This document shows positions 12,266-21,434 of a stretch of DNA of 53,915 nucleotides, in pieces. Every line of letters starts with the position of its first letter. Position 1 is the stretch's first letter. This DNA comes from Phycisphaeraceae bacterium. GTDB lineage: Bacteria; Planctomycetota; Phycisphaerae; Phycisphaerales; Phycisphaeraceae. The position numbers and the translations under genes are program-made. The stretch is from contig JADLFV010000099.1 of the NCBI GenBank assembly GCA_020849625.1, forward strand, positions 1 through 53,915, given 5' to 3'. A model generated the notes under the pieces. The model was not told the origin of the DNA and ran no database searches. It saw only the letters and a program-made list of their open reading frames with translations.

Positions 12266-13639
12266 ATGGTCAAAAACATCCTGCGGTTTTTCAGGCCGGC
12301 AACCTGGTCGGACCATCGCCACAGCGGTGATGATGCGCACCGGCGGCTGCGCAAGCTGCAATGGTCGGTGTTCGTGGCGATCACGCTGGGCTACGGGCTG
12401 TTCTACGTCTGCCGGCTGAGCATGAGCGTGGTCAAGAAGCCGATCGTCGATGCGGGCATACTCGATGAATCGCAACTGGGCGTGATCGGCTCGGCGCTGT
12501 TCTTCAGCTACGCGGCGGGCAAGTTCGTCAACGGGTTTCTGGCTGACCGCAGCAACATCCGCCGCTTCATGTCCACGGGCCTGATGATCTCAGCCCTTGT
12601 CAACTTGGCCCTGGGCTGGACCAACTGGTTCATCGTGTTTGCGATTCTGTGGGGGATCAACGGATGGTTTCAGGCGTTCGGGGCCGGCTCGTGCGTGGTG
12701 GCGTTGAGCCGATGGTATTCCGATGAGAACCGCGGCACGTTCTACGGCTTCTGGTGTTCGAGCCACAACATCGGCGAAGCGCTGACGTTCGTGCTCACCG
12801 CCCTGGTGGTCAGCACGCTGGGCTGGCGCTGGGGATTCACCGGGGCCAGCGTGGGCGGCTTTCTGGGCGTGCTGCTGATCATCCTGCTGCTGCGCGACAG
12901 TCCCCAGAGCGAGGGCCTGCACCCGCAGCAGTTGAGCGCCCATGAGATGCCCGGTGGACTGACGGCTGAGGAATCAGTGACCGAAGGCCAGCTTGGCGTG
13001 CTCAAGAGCCCTGCCATCTGGATCCTGGCGCTGTCCAGCGCGTGCATGTATGTCAGTCGCTATGCCATCAACAGTTGGGGCCCGTTCTATCTTGAAGCCG
13101 GCAAGGGCTACAGCACGTTGCAGGCCAGCTCGATCGTGTCGATCGCCCCGCTGTGCGGCATCGTGGGTTCGATCGGCTGCGGCTGGGTGTCGGACCAGTT
13201 CTTCCACAGTCGCCGCAACCTGCCGGCCTTCCTGTTCGGCGTGATGAACTGCACGAGCATCGGCCTACTGCTGTTCGGACCGCCGGGCCTGGTGTGGCTG
13301 GACATGGCCGCCATGGCGATCTACGGCATCGCCATCGGGGCGCTGGTGGCTTACCTGGGCGGACTGATGGCGGTGGACATTGCCTCGCGCAAGGCGGCCG
13401 GGGCAGCCCTGGGCGTGGTCGGCATCGCCAGCTACATCGGGGCCGGCCTGCAGGACATCATCAGCGGCCGACTGATCGAAGCGAACAAAACCCTCGTCGA
13501 TGGCGCGGCGGCGACCTACGATTTCACCGCGGTCAGCATCTTCTGGCTGGCTGCGCCGATCGTGTCGGTGCTGCTGGCACTGCTGGTCTGGAAGTCGGAC
13601 CCAGCCTGCCACAAGAGCGAATCGCAAGAAATTGAGTGA
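12266..13639 (+). CDS. MFS transporter of the organophosphate:phosphate antiporter (OPA, GlpT/UhpC-like) family
   Basis: This 457-residue inner-membrane protein has twelve predicted membrane segments. Family blocks of GlpT/UhpT/UhpC are clear: GYGLFYVCRLSMSVVKKPI at TM1, SALFFSYAAGKFVNGFLADR between TM2 and 3, ILWGINGWFQAFGAGSCVVALSRWYSDENRGTFYG around TM4, and a central cytoplasmic loop. Known relatives exchange glycerol-3-phosphate or hexose-6-phosphate for inorganic phosphate, or act as sugar-phosphate sensors. No regulatory kinase or sugar-phosphate enzyme is nearby, so the substrate is open. A GGAG precedes the ATG. Confidence 0.85.
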   Translation: MVKNILRFFRPATWSDHRHSGDDAHRRLRKLQWSVFVAITLGYGLFYVCRLSMSVVKKPIVDAGILDESQLGVIGSALFFSYAAGKFVNGFLADRSNIRRFMSTGLMISALVNLALGWTNWFIVFAILWGINGWFQAFGAGSCVVALSRWYSDENRGTFYGFWCSSHNIGEALTFVLTALVVSTLGWRWGFTGASVGGFLGVLLIILLLRDSPQSEGLHPQQLSAHEMPGGLTAEESVTEGQLGVLKSPAIWILALSSACMYVSRYAINSWGPFYLEAGKGYSTLQASSIVSIAPLCGIVGSIGCGWVSDQFFHSRRNLPAFLFGVMNCTSIGLLLFGPPGLVWLDMAAMAIYGIAIGALVAYLGGLMAVDIASRKAAGAALGVVGIASYIGAGLQDIISGRLIEANKTLVDGAAATYDFTAVSIFWLAAPIVSVLLALLVWKSDPACHKSESQEIE

Positions 13640-13656
13640 TACCTGATCAATCACCC

Positions 13657-14300
13657 TCAACGGCGACGGCGGCAACATGCGGCCAGGCCGACGGCAATCA
13701 GCAGCAGCGAGTCAGGTTCGGGCATCGTCAGCACCTGGGACAATGCGTACAAGGACCAGACGTACGTGTTGGCATTAGCGCCGTGCGAACTCCAACCCGT
13801 ATTGGTGAAGGTGCATTCTCCCCAGTACGGCGTTGCTCCACCCAGCGCGTGAGTCGCTCCGCCGTTGGTGCCGTTGTCCTGCGTGCCGGTCCAGGTGTTG
13901 AAGTTCCTGGCGACGTTGTTCTCGTTGTAGTTGATGGCATGGGCATGCGTGCCGTCTCAGAAGTCGATGTAATCGTTGGCCACCAGATCGCCATTCATGT
14001 CATACACGCGGGTGCTTACAAGGGCATTGCTGGTGGCGTCGGCCGCGGGGGTCGAAGCGATGGCGTGCCAGGTGATCTGGCCCATCCCTGTGGCGGCGGC
14101 GGCGGCCTGCACAAAGCTGTTGTAGTAGCTGATGTCCGACGACTGGGCGGTGGTCGTGGTGGAGCTGACAAAGACAAGCTGGTATGTATCACCAAGCGAC
14201 AAATCAGCCGGCAAGATCAAGGCCGCCTGCCCCCTTGGCCAACGGTCCAAAACACCATTGCAAAGCCCAGCCACAATACCGCGCGACTCGAACTGGTCAT
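13657..14300 (-). pseudogene. PEP-CTERM secreted protein gene broken by a frameshift and an in-frame TGA
   Basis: Translation from ATG 14300, with a strong GGGAGG site, gives MTSSSRAVLWLGFAMVFW, a good signal peptide. The frame then fails in a run of five G at about 14236-14240; a sixth G would join it to QAALILPADLSLGDTYQLVF. That frame runs on to DYIDF and a TGA at 13957-13959. Beyond the TGA the same frame continues DGTHAHAINYNENNVARNF to a perfect PEP-CTERM tail, MPEPDSLLLIAVGLAACCRRRR, stopping at 13657. The expected residue at the TGA is probably Trp (TGG). Two independent lesions argue for a decaying gene, although assembly error at the G run cannot be excluded. Function is unknown. 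Confidence 0.8.
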
Positions 14301-14778
14301 GGTCTTACCTCCCTTGGATTCTCAAGACTTCCACAGCGCTCATGGCGGCAGGAGCCATTGACGAACAGCCATTGGCGAAGGCAAAGCTACGCCCTCCCGC
14401 GTCATGACCTGACCAACGATTTGTTTATGCCCCCGCACCTCCCTCGCCTGATTGACAAGAAGCCATGCTAAGACTGCGGATTATGTCCGTCAATGAAAAT
14501 GTGAGAGCTTGCCAAACCCTCCTCTCCAATCCGCCGGCGGTGATGTTTTAAATACAGCAAATAAATAATCTTACATCAATTGCCACAAATCACTCCCCTC
14601 CAGACGCAACCAACCCTATAATGGGGGCCATATAGCGGACATGCAAGAGCGGCTGGGCGGTCCCTGTTGACGTCCAGAACGACTGCGGGCGTGGCGATCA
14701 GGAGGATTCAAGCGTACCGGCTTTCGCTACTGTGACCCATGGAACCTTTCGCGCCGTCCGGGCGGTGCGGCTGAACAG
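14301..14778. other. Non-coding region upstream of the indolepyruvate oxidoreductase gene
   Basis: No convincing gene is present. The stretch 14545-14592 is locally AT-rich. A perfect TATAAT occurs at 14617-14622 without a good -35 hexamer. An AGGAGG lies at 14700-14705, but no in-frame start codon follows it at normal spacing for the downstream gene. A long 5' leader is therefore possible, though no riboswitch was recognised. Confidence 0.45.
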
Positions 14779-17700
14779 ATGCCTATCCAGCTTGAGATCG
14801 ATCCCCGATTCACCCTTGGCTCGGGCCGGGCGGTTTTCACCGGCAACGAGTTGCTGGTCAAGGGCGCCCTGGAGACCGAGGGCGGAGTCCATCTGTTGAC
14901 CGGCTACCCCGGCTCGCCCATTGCCGGGTACTTCGACACCGCCAAGACCATCGGCCCCCTCTTCTCGCAGCACGGCATCATCGCCCGCATCGCGGTCAAC
15001 GAAGCGATCAGCGTCGCCATGGTCAACGGCGCCCAGATGGCCGGCTGCCGTGCCATCACCGCGTTCAAATCCGTCGGCATGCATGTGGCGTCCGATGCGC
15101 TGGCGCTGGGCGTGCTCGCGGGCACGCAGGGCGACAGCGGCGGCCTGATCGTGGTGGGCGACGACCCCTGGTCCGACTCCACGCAGGTGCCGGCCGACTC
15201 GCGCTACCTGGCCCAGCACGTGCGCTTGCCGCTGATCGAGCCGAGCTGTCCACAGGAGGTCAAGGACTGGATCGACATCTGCTTCAAGATCGGCCGAGCC
15301 GGCGGGATTTACATCGGCTACCTGATGACCGTCAACATGGCCGACGGCGGCGGCACGGTCGAGTGCCGTCCCAACCACTATCCCCGGATCAATCACCTTC
15401 AGAAGAAGGCCCTCAGCTACGTCAAGGACATCGAGCCCAATCTCGAACAGACCGTGCTGCTTCCGCCGCGCAGCTGGCAGCGCGAGATGCAACTGGACTC
15501 GCAGCACGCCAAGGTGATGGAGGCAGCCCGCAAGCTGGGCGTCAACCAGATATTGCATCGCCCGCAGAAGGGCGAGCGCGTGCCCATGGCCTTCATCGCT
15601 GCCGGCAGCGCCTACGGCTACCTGGCACAGGCGCTGGCCGACCTGAAGATGACCGGGCGATTCCCCATCCTCAAGCTGGGCATGGTCTATCCGGTTGACG
15701 GTCAACTGCTGCGCGAGTTGGCCGGGCAGTGCGATCAACTGTTCGTGATCGAGGAACGCCGCGGCTTCGTCGAGCAGCAGGTGCGCTCCATCCTCGACAT
15801 CCAGCGCCAGGCTGGCGAACTGGACGTCAAGGTTTACGGCAAGCACTTCCCCAACGACCTTCCGGGGGTTCCCGAAACGCGCGGACTCAACCCGTCCATC
15901 CTCATGCAGCGGCTGATTCCTCTCTTCCGGGGGCACCCCACGCTGCCCATCGAGTTAACCGACGGCAACCTGACCCACGAACTGGACCGCATCAGCGCCA
16001 CCGCCCAGTTCGAGGTGGCGATTCCCAGCCGCACGCCCACCTTCTGCCCCGGCTGCCCGCACCGCGATTCCTCCAGCGTGCTGCTGGAGCTGCGCCAGGC
16101 CCTGCTGGACCCCGACTACATGTCGCGCGTCCACCAGCGCGGGCCCGTCGATCTGGTCTGTCACGGCGACACCGGCTGCTACACCATGCTCATGTTCGAG
16201 CCCACCAAGCCGCTGATGCACAACTACTCCGGCATGGGCCTCGGCGGCGGCACCGGCGCGGGCGTGGACCCCTTCATCGACAACAAGCAACTGGTCTTCA
16301 TGGGCGACAGCACCTTCCACCATAGCGGCCAGCTCGCCATCGGCCAGTCCATCTACACCGGCCAGGACATCACCTACATCATCCTGGAAAACGGCACCAC
16401 CGCCATGACCGGCCACCAGTCGCACCCCGGCGTCGATCGCGACATGGCCGGCGATGCGATGAACGCTCTCGACATCGAACGCATCGTCACTGGAATGGTC
16501 CCACGCAAGTTGAAAAAGGACATTCAGATCGTCCGCATCAACCCGGCTGACCGCGATCGCTATCGCAAACTGCTCGAACAGACCATCCTCGCTGACGGCG
16601 TCAAGATCGTCATCGCCGACAAAGAGTGCGGCATCACCTACAACCGCCGCATCCGCCGCGAGGAAATCCGACAGATCAAGGAAAAAGGTTTCCTGCCCCG
16701 CAAGACGCACATGAACGTGGCCACCGAGGTCTGCGAACTGTGCCTCGAATGCACCAATCAGACCGGCTGCCCCGGACTCAAACTGGTCGATACCGACTAC
16801 GGCTCCAAGATTCAGACCGACTTCAGTTGGTGCGTCAATGACGGCGCCTGCCATCGCATTCACGCCTGCCCGTCCTTTGAGGAAGTGACCATCCTGCGCA
16901 AGCAGGCCCCGCGCATGGGTGATGAGCATGTAAATCTCGAAGACATCCCTGATCCGCCGCGGCCGATCCACGCCGATCAGGACAACTGGCGCTGCTACCT
17001 GGCGGGTGTCGGCGGCATGGGCATCGGCACCGCGGGCGGCATCCTCGTGCTGGCGGGCAGTTTGATGGGCTACGAGGTGCAGTTCCTGGACAAGAAAGGC
17101 CTGGCCATCCGCAACGGCGGCGTCTTCAGCCAGTTGATCTTCACCAAATCCCCGGCCACGGAAGGTGAAAACGGCAATGGCAACGGCAATGGCAAAGCCA
17201 CTCAAGCCTCAAGCCCCAAACCTCAAGCCTCCTCCGCCACTCCCCTGATCCCCTACGGCAAGGCTGACCTGCTTCTCGGCATCGACCTGCTGGAAGCGGC
17301 CCGCGCCATCGATCCCAAGCTGCCTTACCGCGTCGCATCGCCGCAGCACACCGCCGCCGTGATCAACACCGCCAAGACGCCCACCGTGCTCAGCCTGATG
17401 GGCCGCGATGACTTCGACCCCCGGAAGATTGAGAACACGCTCAAGAAATACACCAAGCCCGACCAGTTTGTCGGGTTCAACGTGGGCGACCTGTGTGAGC
17501 GCGTGCTGGACAGCAAGCTCTACGCCAACATCATGATGCTGGGCATCGCCTTCCAGCGCGGGTTCATTCCGCTGAAGCGCCAGGTCATGGAGCAGGCCAT
17601 CGCCACCATCACCAGCCGCGAGAAGGACCGCAACCTGCGGGCCTTCAACATCGGGCGCAAGATCGCGGTCCGGCCGGAGTTGTTCGTGGTCGAGGCTCAG

Positions 17701-18573
17701 CACGAGTACGAAAACTCGCTGCAGACACTCCGCCGCAAGTGCAACATGCTCGAAGCCTGGTTCGCCAGCGAGTGGGTCGGCAAGCTGATCGATCGCGGCA
17801 AGGGCCCGCGCATGGCCAAGCAGTTCCGCGTGCTGATGCGGCAGACCCTGCGCGCCACCCGCGGCCAGCGCGTGCCCGACGACCTGATGCGCGACGTGGT
17901 CATCCGCGCTTACGACTGCGTCATCTGGGGCGGCACCAACCGCGGCATGGACTACGCCCGCGCCTACTGCCGCCGCGTGGTCGATGCTTTCCGCAAGGAT
18001 ACGCCCGAACAGGAGTGGAAGCTGACACGGGCGGTGGTGTGGAACCTGGCCAAGGTCATGCTGATCAAGGACGAGGTTTACGTCGCCGCCATGCTGACCA
18101 GCCCGGAGAAGTACCGCCGCGACCGCCGCCGCTTCAACGTCAACCCCGACCGCGGCGACCGCATCATCTACAAGCACCACAATCGCCCCGAGTTCGAATT
18201 GTTCGGCCACCGCTTCCGCTTCGAGTGGAAGAGCGCCGACTGGCAGTTGCGCATCATGTCCGGCTGCGGATTCCTGCGCAAAATCCTGCGCGGTTGGCAC
18301 GCCCGCGAACGCGCCTTCCGCGATTGGTACTACACCCTGGTCGATCGCCTGGAATGGAACGGCCAGCGCGATTACCAGCGCTGGCTGGCTGTGCTGACCT
18401 GTCCGCAGTCGGTCACCGGCTACCGCGAAGTGCGCTATCCCAAGATGGAAGCCGCCAAGCGCCTGGCTGAGCAGTTGCTGGCTTTGACAGCGGACGAGTT
18501 CGAGCCGGAGCGCAGCACCGCCAAATTGCAGTACGTCAGTGAAGGACGCATGAGTCTGCCTGTGATGGTGTAA
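14779..18573 (+). CDS. Single-chain indolepyruvate (2-oxoacid):ferredoxin/acceptor oxidoreductase
   Basis: This 1264-residue fusion combines the parts of a 2-oxoacid oxidoreductase, which oxidatively decarboxylates aryl-pyruvates to acyl-CoA. Residues 1-400 are the PFOR domain I/II part (GYPGSPIAGYFDT, VGDDPWSDSTQVPADSRYLA). Residues about 420-620 are the thiamine-diphosphate domain with CPGCPHRDSS, GDTGCY and MGDSTFHHSG. A cysteine cluster at about 650-695 (CELCLECTNQTGC, CVNDGACHRIHAC) should hold an iron-sulfur centre. The gamma domain begins near 737 with GVGGMGIGTAGG. A C-terminal ~220-residue domain resembles DUF6537 of aerobic single-chain relatives. A low-complexity insert (GENGNGNGNGK, QASSPKPQASS) at about 794-820 interrupts the gamma domain. 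No ribosome site precedes ATG 14779. Confidence 0.88.
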   Translation: MPIQLEIDPRFTLGSGRAVFTGNELLVKGALETEGGVHLLTGYPGSPIAGYFDTAKTIGPLFSQHGIIARIAVNEAISVAMVNGAQMAGCRAITAFKSVGMHVASDALALGVLAGTQGDSGGLIVVGDDPWSDSTQVPADSRYLAQHVRLPLIEPSCPQEVKDWIDICFKIGRAGGIYIGYLMTVNMADGGGTVECRPNHYPRINHLQKKALSYVKDIEPNLEQTVLLPPRSWQREMQLDSQHAKVMEAARKLGVNQILHRPQKGERVPMAFIAAGSAYGYLAQALADLKMTGRFPILKLGMVYPVDGQLLRELAGQCDQLFVIEERRGFVEQQVRSILDIQRQAGELDVKVYGKHFPNDLPGVPETRGLNPSILMQRLIPLFRGHPTLPIELTDGNLTHELDRISATAQFEVAIPSRTPTFCPGCPHRDSSSVLLELRQALLDPDYMSRVHQRGPVDLVCHGDTGCYTMLMFEPTKPLMHNYSGMGLGGGTGAGVDPFIDNKQLVFMGDSTFHHSGQLAIGQSIYTGQDITYIILENGTTAMTGHQSHPGVDRDMAGDAMNALDIERIVTGMVPRKLKKDIQIVRINPADRDRYRKLLEQTILADGVKIVIADKECGITYNRRIRREEIRQIKEKGFLPRKTHMNVATEVCELCLECTNQTGCPGLKLVDTDYGSKIQTDFSWCVNDGACHRIHACPSFEEVTILRKQAPRMGDEHVNLEDIPDPPRPIHADQDNWRCYLAGVGGMGIGTAGGILVLAGSLMGYEVQFLDKKGLAIRNGGVFSQLIFTKSPATEGENGNGNGNGKATQASSPKPQASSATPLIPYGKADLLLGIDLLEAARAIDPKLPYRVASPQHTAAVINTAKTPTVLSLMGRDDFDPRKIENTLKKYTKPDQFVGFNVGDLCERVLDSKLYANIMMLGIAFQRGFIPLKRQVMEQAIATITSREKDRNLRAFNIGRKIAVRPELFVVEAQHEYENSLQTLRRKCNMLEAWFASEWVGKLIDRGKGPRMAKQFRVLMRQTLRATRGQRVPDDLMRDVVIRAYDCVIWGGTNRGMDYARAYCRRVVDAFRKDTPEQEWKLTRAVVWNLAKVMLIKDEVYVAAMLTSPEKYRRDRRRFNVNPDRGDRIIYKHHNRPEFELFGHRFRFEWKSADWQLRIMSGCGFLRKILRGWHARERAFRDWYYTLVDRLEWNGQRDYQRWLAVLTCPQSVTGYREVRYPKMEAAKRLAEQLLALTADEFEPERSTAKLQYVSEGRMSLPVMV

Positions 18574-18576
18574 TTT

Positions 18577-18686
18577 TGGATTTTCGATTTGCCAATGGCG
18601 AATGACGAATTGCGATCGATTCATCCCAAGCCTCCTACCCGAACATTCGACATTCGACATTCGACATTCGCAATTCGACATTTGAA
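18577..18686. repeat. Imperfect inverted repeat of ATTCGAC-type words
   Basis: The right arm (18643-18683) is a direct reiteration of CATTCGA/ATTCGAC. The left arm (18577-18618) holds degenerate copies in the opposite orientation. The longest exact complement found is CGAATTGCGA at 18606-18615 with 18668-18677. It follows the oxidoreductase stop immediately. The arms match less well than in sister elements, suggesting an older copy. Confidence 0.7.
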
Positions 18687-18813
18687 AAGGCGCGTTGGCT
18701 GGGCGATCATGTCGGATCGACGGCGGCGATCGTCCGGCAGACCCCCCGATTTACCCAGACTGCCGCGATGTTGCGGATTGTCGCCGGCCAGCAGCGATGG
18801 ACGCAGAATTGTC

Positions 18814-18841
18814 TTGGAAACCCGATTGGAACGGATATAAT
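18814..18841 (+). promoter_or_regulatory. Sigma70-like promoter (TTGGAA-16-TATAAT)
   Basis: TTGGAA at 18814-18819 is followed by a 16-base spacer and a perfect TATAAT at 18836-18841. Transcription would start near 18848 and give a leader of about 77 bases before the GDSL-hydrolase ATG at 18925. Confidence 0.5.
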
Positions 18842-18924
18842 CACCGCATCTTCCCCGCAGGAGGGGGATTCGGATTACAACGTCATTGCCGGTAACTGCC
18901 CCGCGAGGGTGTGGAGCATGTCTT

Positions 18925-20073
18925 ATGTCCAAGTTCATGATTGCGATGTCGGTTGGTGTGCTCATGCTGCTGGCCGCCACGGAGTCACAGGCGGTGACCC
19001 TCAGTTGCTTCGGTGACAGCTACACCGATGAGTACGTCAACAACTCCAAGCGCAACCAGCACAGCAACTGGGTCGAATTGCTCAGCGCCAACTTCTCGCG
19101 CTCGCTGATCGACTTCGGCACGTCCAAGACCGTCAGCAACTACCCATTCAACTTCGCTTACAGCGGGGCCACCACGGGCGGCGTGCTCAGCAACCAGTTG
19201 CCCAATCTGTTCAAAGCCTCCGGCAAGCAGACCCCGTTCTACTACAGCGACTACATCGTCATCGATGCCGGGATCAACGATTTCCACGGCTTCAGCAGCG
19301 CCAGTCCCGCGGTGCCCAAGACCTACATCGACATCGGCAACGGCAACGCCGGCGTCCGCCAGAACACCATCGACAGCGCCCTGAGCAACCTCAGCGCCAT
19401 GGTCAGCACCATCCGCGCGGCTGATCCGCAGAAGAAGATCATCCTGGCCAACGTCCCCGACTGGGGTGCCACGCTGCCCTTCCGCACGGCCAGCGTGGAC
19501 AAGGCGTTCAACATCGACTTCCGCTCCACCGGCGGCACAGCCAATGCTGCCCTGCGCAGCAACGTCACCGCGGCGGTGTCGCAGCTCAACAGTGAGCTGT
19601 TGGAGTTCGCCGCGGACTTGGGCATCCCCGTGCTGGACAAGTTCCGCCTGCTCAACAACGCGCTGAGTTCTTCGGTCCCGTTCACCAGCAGCAAGAGCAT
19701 CGCCACCAGCTACAACCCCGACATCACGGGCAAGCAGGGCGGCGCGTTTGATTTCTGGGCCGACGGCCTGCACATGGGCACCGCCATGCAGGGCTTGTAC
19801 GCCAACTCGATCTTGGCAGCTTTGAACTATTACGGCGAATCGCTGAGCTATCTCACGCCGCAGCAGATCATCAACGGCTACAAAAAATCGAAAAACACCG
19901 CGTCCGGCGGCTTCAGTTCCTACTGGGACTTCCAGTCCTACGTCCTGACGCCCGGACTGACAACCGGAGCCTTGACCGCAGCGGCTATTCCCGAACCGGG
20001 CGCCGGATTGATCTGCCTGCTGGGGGCAGCGATCAGCGTGATGCGGCGGCGCGGCACGTTGCTCAGGCTTTGA
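18925..20073 (+). CDS. PEP-CTERM SGNH/GDSL-family hydrolase
   Basis: This 382-residue protein is exported (signal MSKFMIAMSVGVLMLLAATESQA). It carries the GDSL blocks: block I CFGDSYTDEY with the Ser nucleophile, a middle block YIVIDAGINDFHG with the Gly/Asn-type oxyanion residues, and a late block DFWADGLHMGTAMQ with the Asp/His pair. Such enzymes are esterases or lipases acting on acyl groups. The C-terminus is a PEP-CTERM signal (IPEPGAGLICLLGAAISVMRRRG), which should be processed by an exosortase encoded elsewhere. ATG 18925 is chosen because it begins the signal peptide; an upstream TTG frame adds only 13 unlikely residues. The 3' end overlaps the converging oxidoreductase gene by 11 bases. 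Confidence 0.82.
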   Translation: MSKFMIAMSVGVLMLLAATESQAVTLSCFGDSYTDEYVNNSKRNQHSNWVELLSANFSRSLIDFGTSKTVSNYPFNFAYSGATTGGVLSNQLPNLFKASGKQTPFYYSDYIVIDAGINDFHGFSSASPAVPKTYIDIGNGNAGVRQNTIDSALSNLSAMVSTIRAADPQKKIILANVPDWGATLPFRTASVDKAFNIDFRSTGGTANAALRSNVTAAVSQLNSELLEFAADLGIPVLDKFRLLNNALSSSVPFTSSKSIATSYNPDITGKQGGAFDFWADGLHMGTAMQGLYANSILAALNYYGESLSYLTPQQIINGYKKSKNTASGGFSSYWDFQSYVLTPGLTTGALTAAAIPEPGAGLICLLGAAISVMRRRGTLLRL

Positions 20074-21154
20074 TCGCCACTTCGCGGCCGCCCTTGTCAG
20101 CGGAGGCGTAGATGGCATCGAGCATCTGCTGCACCATCAGGCCGTGCTCCCCCGGTGCGCCATTGGGTTCGCGGCCGAGGAAGTGATCGACGGCCAGGCG
20201 CATCTTGTTGGCGAAGTGTGAATGGAAATCGGTCGGTCCCAGCCAGTCGGCTTTAACGTTGACCTGGTGGTCGAACTGGTCGTTGTAGATGGTGCCGTCG
20301 GCGAAGCTGGCGCCGCCTTTGGAGCCCATCAACTGGAAATCGATCAGGTCTTCGTGCTGATGATGAGCGGCGAAGCTGGACTCGATGTGCAGCACCGCGC
20401 CGTCGGCAAAGCGGATGTGGCCGACGGCCAGGTCTTCGACGGTGTAGGTCTTGTAATCCCAGTTGGGCCACCTGCTGGCGGTTTTGGAGGGCTTGTCTCC
20501 CAGATAGGTGAAGGTCTGGCCCATGGCCGCGACGGGGCGCGGGGCGCCCATGGCATAGTGGCACATCTCCAGGGCATGGACGCCGATGTCGATCATGGGA
20601 CCACCGCCCTGAAGTTCCTTGCGGCCGAAGACGCCCCAGTTGGGAATGCCGCGTCGGCGCAGGGCCTGCACGCGAGCAAAATGAATCGTGCCTAGGGCGC
20701 CCTGGTCGAAGGCCTTGCGGATCATCTGCGTGCGCGGATCGTAACGATACTGGAACCCGACTATGAGCTTGCGGCGGGCTTTTTTAGCAGCGGCGATCAT
20801 GGCCTTGGCTTCGGTGGCGTTCATGGCCATGGGTTTTTCCACCAACACGTGGCAGCCGGCCCTGGATGAATCGATGGAGACCGGGGCGTGCAGGCCGTTG
20901 GGCGTGCAGATATCGACGGCATCGGGATTGATCTGGCGCAGTAACTTGCGGTAGTCGGTGAACTGAGGCACGTCGCCGAGCTTGTGATCCTCGATGCGCT
21001 GGGCCATGGCCTTGGGTTTGATGTCAGCCAGGGCGACGATCTGCACGCGGTCGGCCAGGGGCGCCAGGTGGCGCAGGTGGGTGTTGGAGATGCCGCCGGT
21101 GCCGATGATGGCCAGACGCAGGGGCTTGCTGCTGCGAGTCACACGTTTGCTCAT
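20063..21154 (-). CDS. Gfo/Idh/MocA-family oxidoreductase
   Basis: This 363-residue NAD(P)-dependent dehydrogenase is of the glucose-fructose oxidoreductase/inositol dehydrogenase type. The N-terminal Rossmann fold has LAIIGTGGISNTHLRHL, then PDAVDICTPNGLHAPVSI and the signature VLVEKPMAMN, whose Lys is part of the active site. The C-terminal alpha/beta domain contains GGGPMIDIGVHALEMCHYAMG, a typical substrate-side block with a conserved His. Many planctomycete members act on sugars or inositols, but the substrate is not known here. ATG 21154 starts the Rossmann domain; the longer open frame to 21385 is intergenic sequence. The gene is divergent from the vWA operon and its end overlaps the GDSL gene. 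Confidence 0.87.
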   Translation of the reverse strand: MSKRVTRSSKPLRLAIIGTGGISNTHLRHLAPLADRVQIVALADIKPKAMAQRIEDHKLGDVPQFTDYRKLLRQINPDAVDICTPNGLHAPVSIDSSRAGCHVLVEKPMAMNATEAKAMIAAAKKARRKLIVGFQYRYDPRTQMIRKAFDQGALGTIHFARVQALRRRGIPNWGVFGRKELQGGGPMIDIGVHALEMCHYAMGAPRPVAAMGQTFTYLGDKPSKTASRWPNWDYKTYTVEDLAVGHIRFADGAVLHIESSFAAHHQHEDLIDFQLMGSKGGASFADGTIYNDQFDHQVNVKADWLGPTDFHSHFANKMRLAVDHFLGREPNGAPGEHGLMVQQMLDAIYASADKGGREVAIKA

Positions 21155-21221
21155 GCGATGGTACTCCGGTGGTTTGAGTGGGGCACCATCTTCGCAAGTT
21201 GAACCGACAATGCAAGCCTCC

Positions 21222-21320
21222 GGCGACCGCACCGCGGACGGTGCGGCTGAAAATGGTTGCAGCGATGTTGCAGGCGACTGCACGGCGGACGGCGCGGGTG
21301 ACCGGGCGAAAATGTGCTGC
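21222..21320. repeat. Two degenerate direct repeats between divergent genes
   Basis: A block starting GGCGACCGCACCGCGGACGG at 21222 recurs as GGCGACTGCACGGCGGACGG at 21273; the first 25 positions agree at 22. Both copies are followed by GAAAATG and a TGC-rich end. They lie between the minus-strand oxidoreductase and the plus-strand vWA operon. Confidence 0.5.
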
Positions 21321-21396
21321 GCGGGTGCCACGGCCGCGCGCCGGCCGTGCGATGGACCCGGCACTGCCGCACGCGACAGTGGCACCCGATGAAAAG

Positions 21397-21425
21397 CTGA
21401 CCCAGCGCAGACGTGCTGCTAGAAT
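21397..21425 (+). promoter_or_regulatory. Promoter for the vWA-ExbB-ExbD operon (CTGACC-17-TAGAAT)
   Basis: CTGACC at 21397-21402 and TAGAAT at 21420-21425 are separated by 17 bases. The -10 box ends only nine bases before the GTG start at 21435, so the messenger would be leaderless or nearly so. Confidence 0.5.
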
Positions 21426-21434
21426 CATTCCCCT

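Noticed and set aside
13957..13959. In-frame TGA as a selenocysteine codon or UGA-Trp recoding
   Set aside because: Many intact genes here end in TGA, so general recoding is excluded. The protein is not a redox type, no SECIS-like hairpin follows at the right place, and a second lesion exists upstream.
17209..18681. Long minus-strand open frame (490 codons) opposite the oxidoreductase gene
   Set aside because: It is an antisense shadow of a high-GC gene: composition is unlike a protein and there are no domains or ribosome site. The same applies to 2823-3650, 5364-6431, 14698-15936, 15955-17205, 25674-26726, 31576-32928, 37660-39303 and 39616-40797 on the minus strand.
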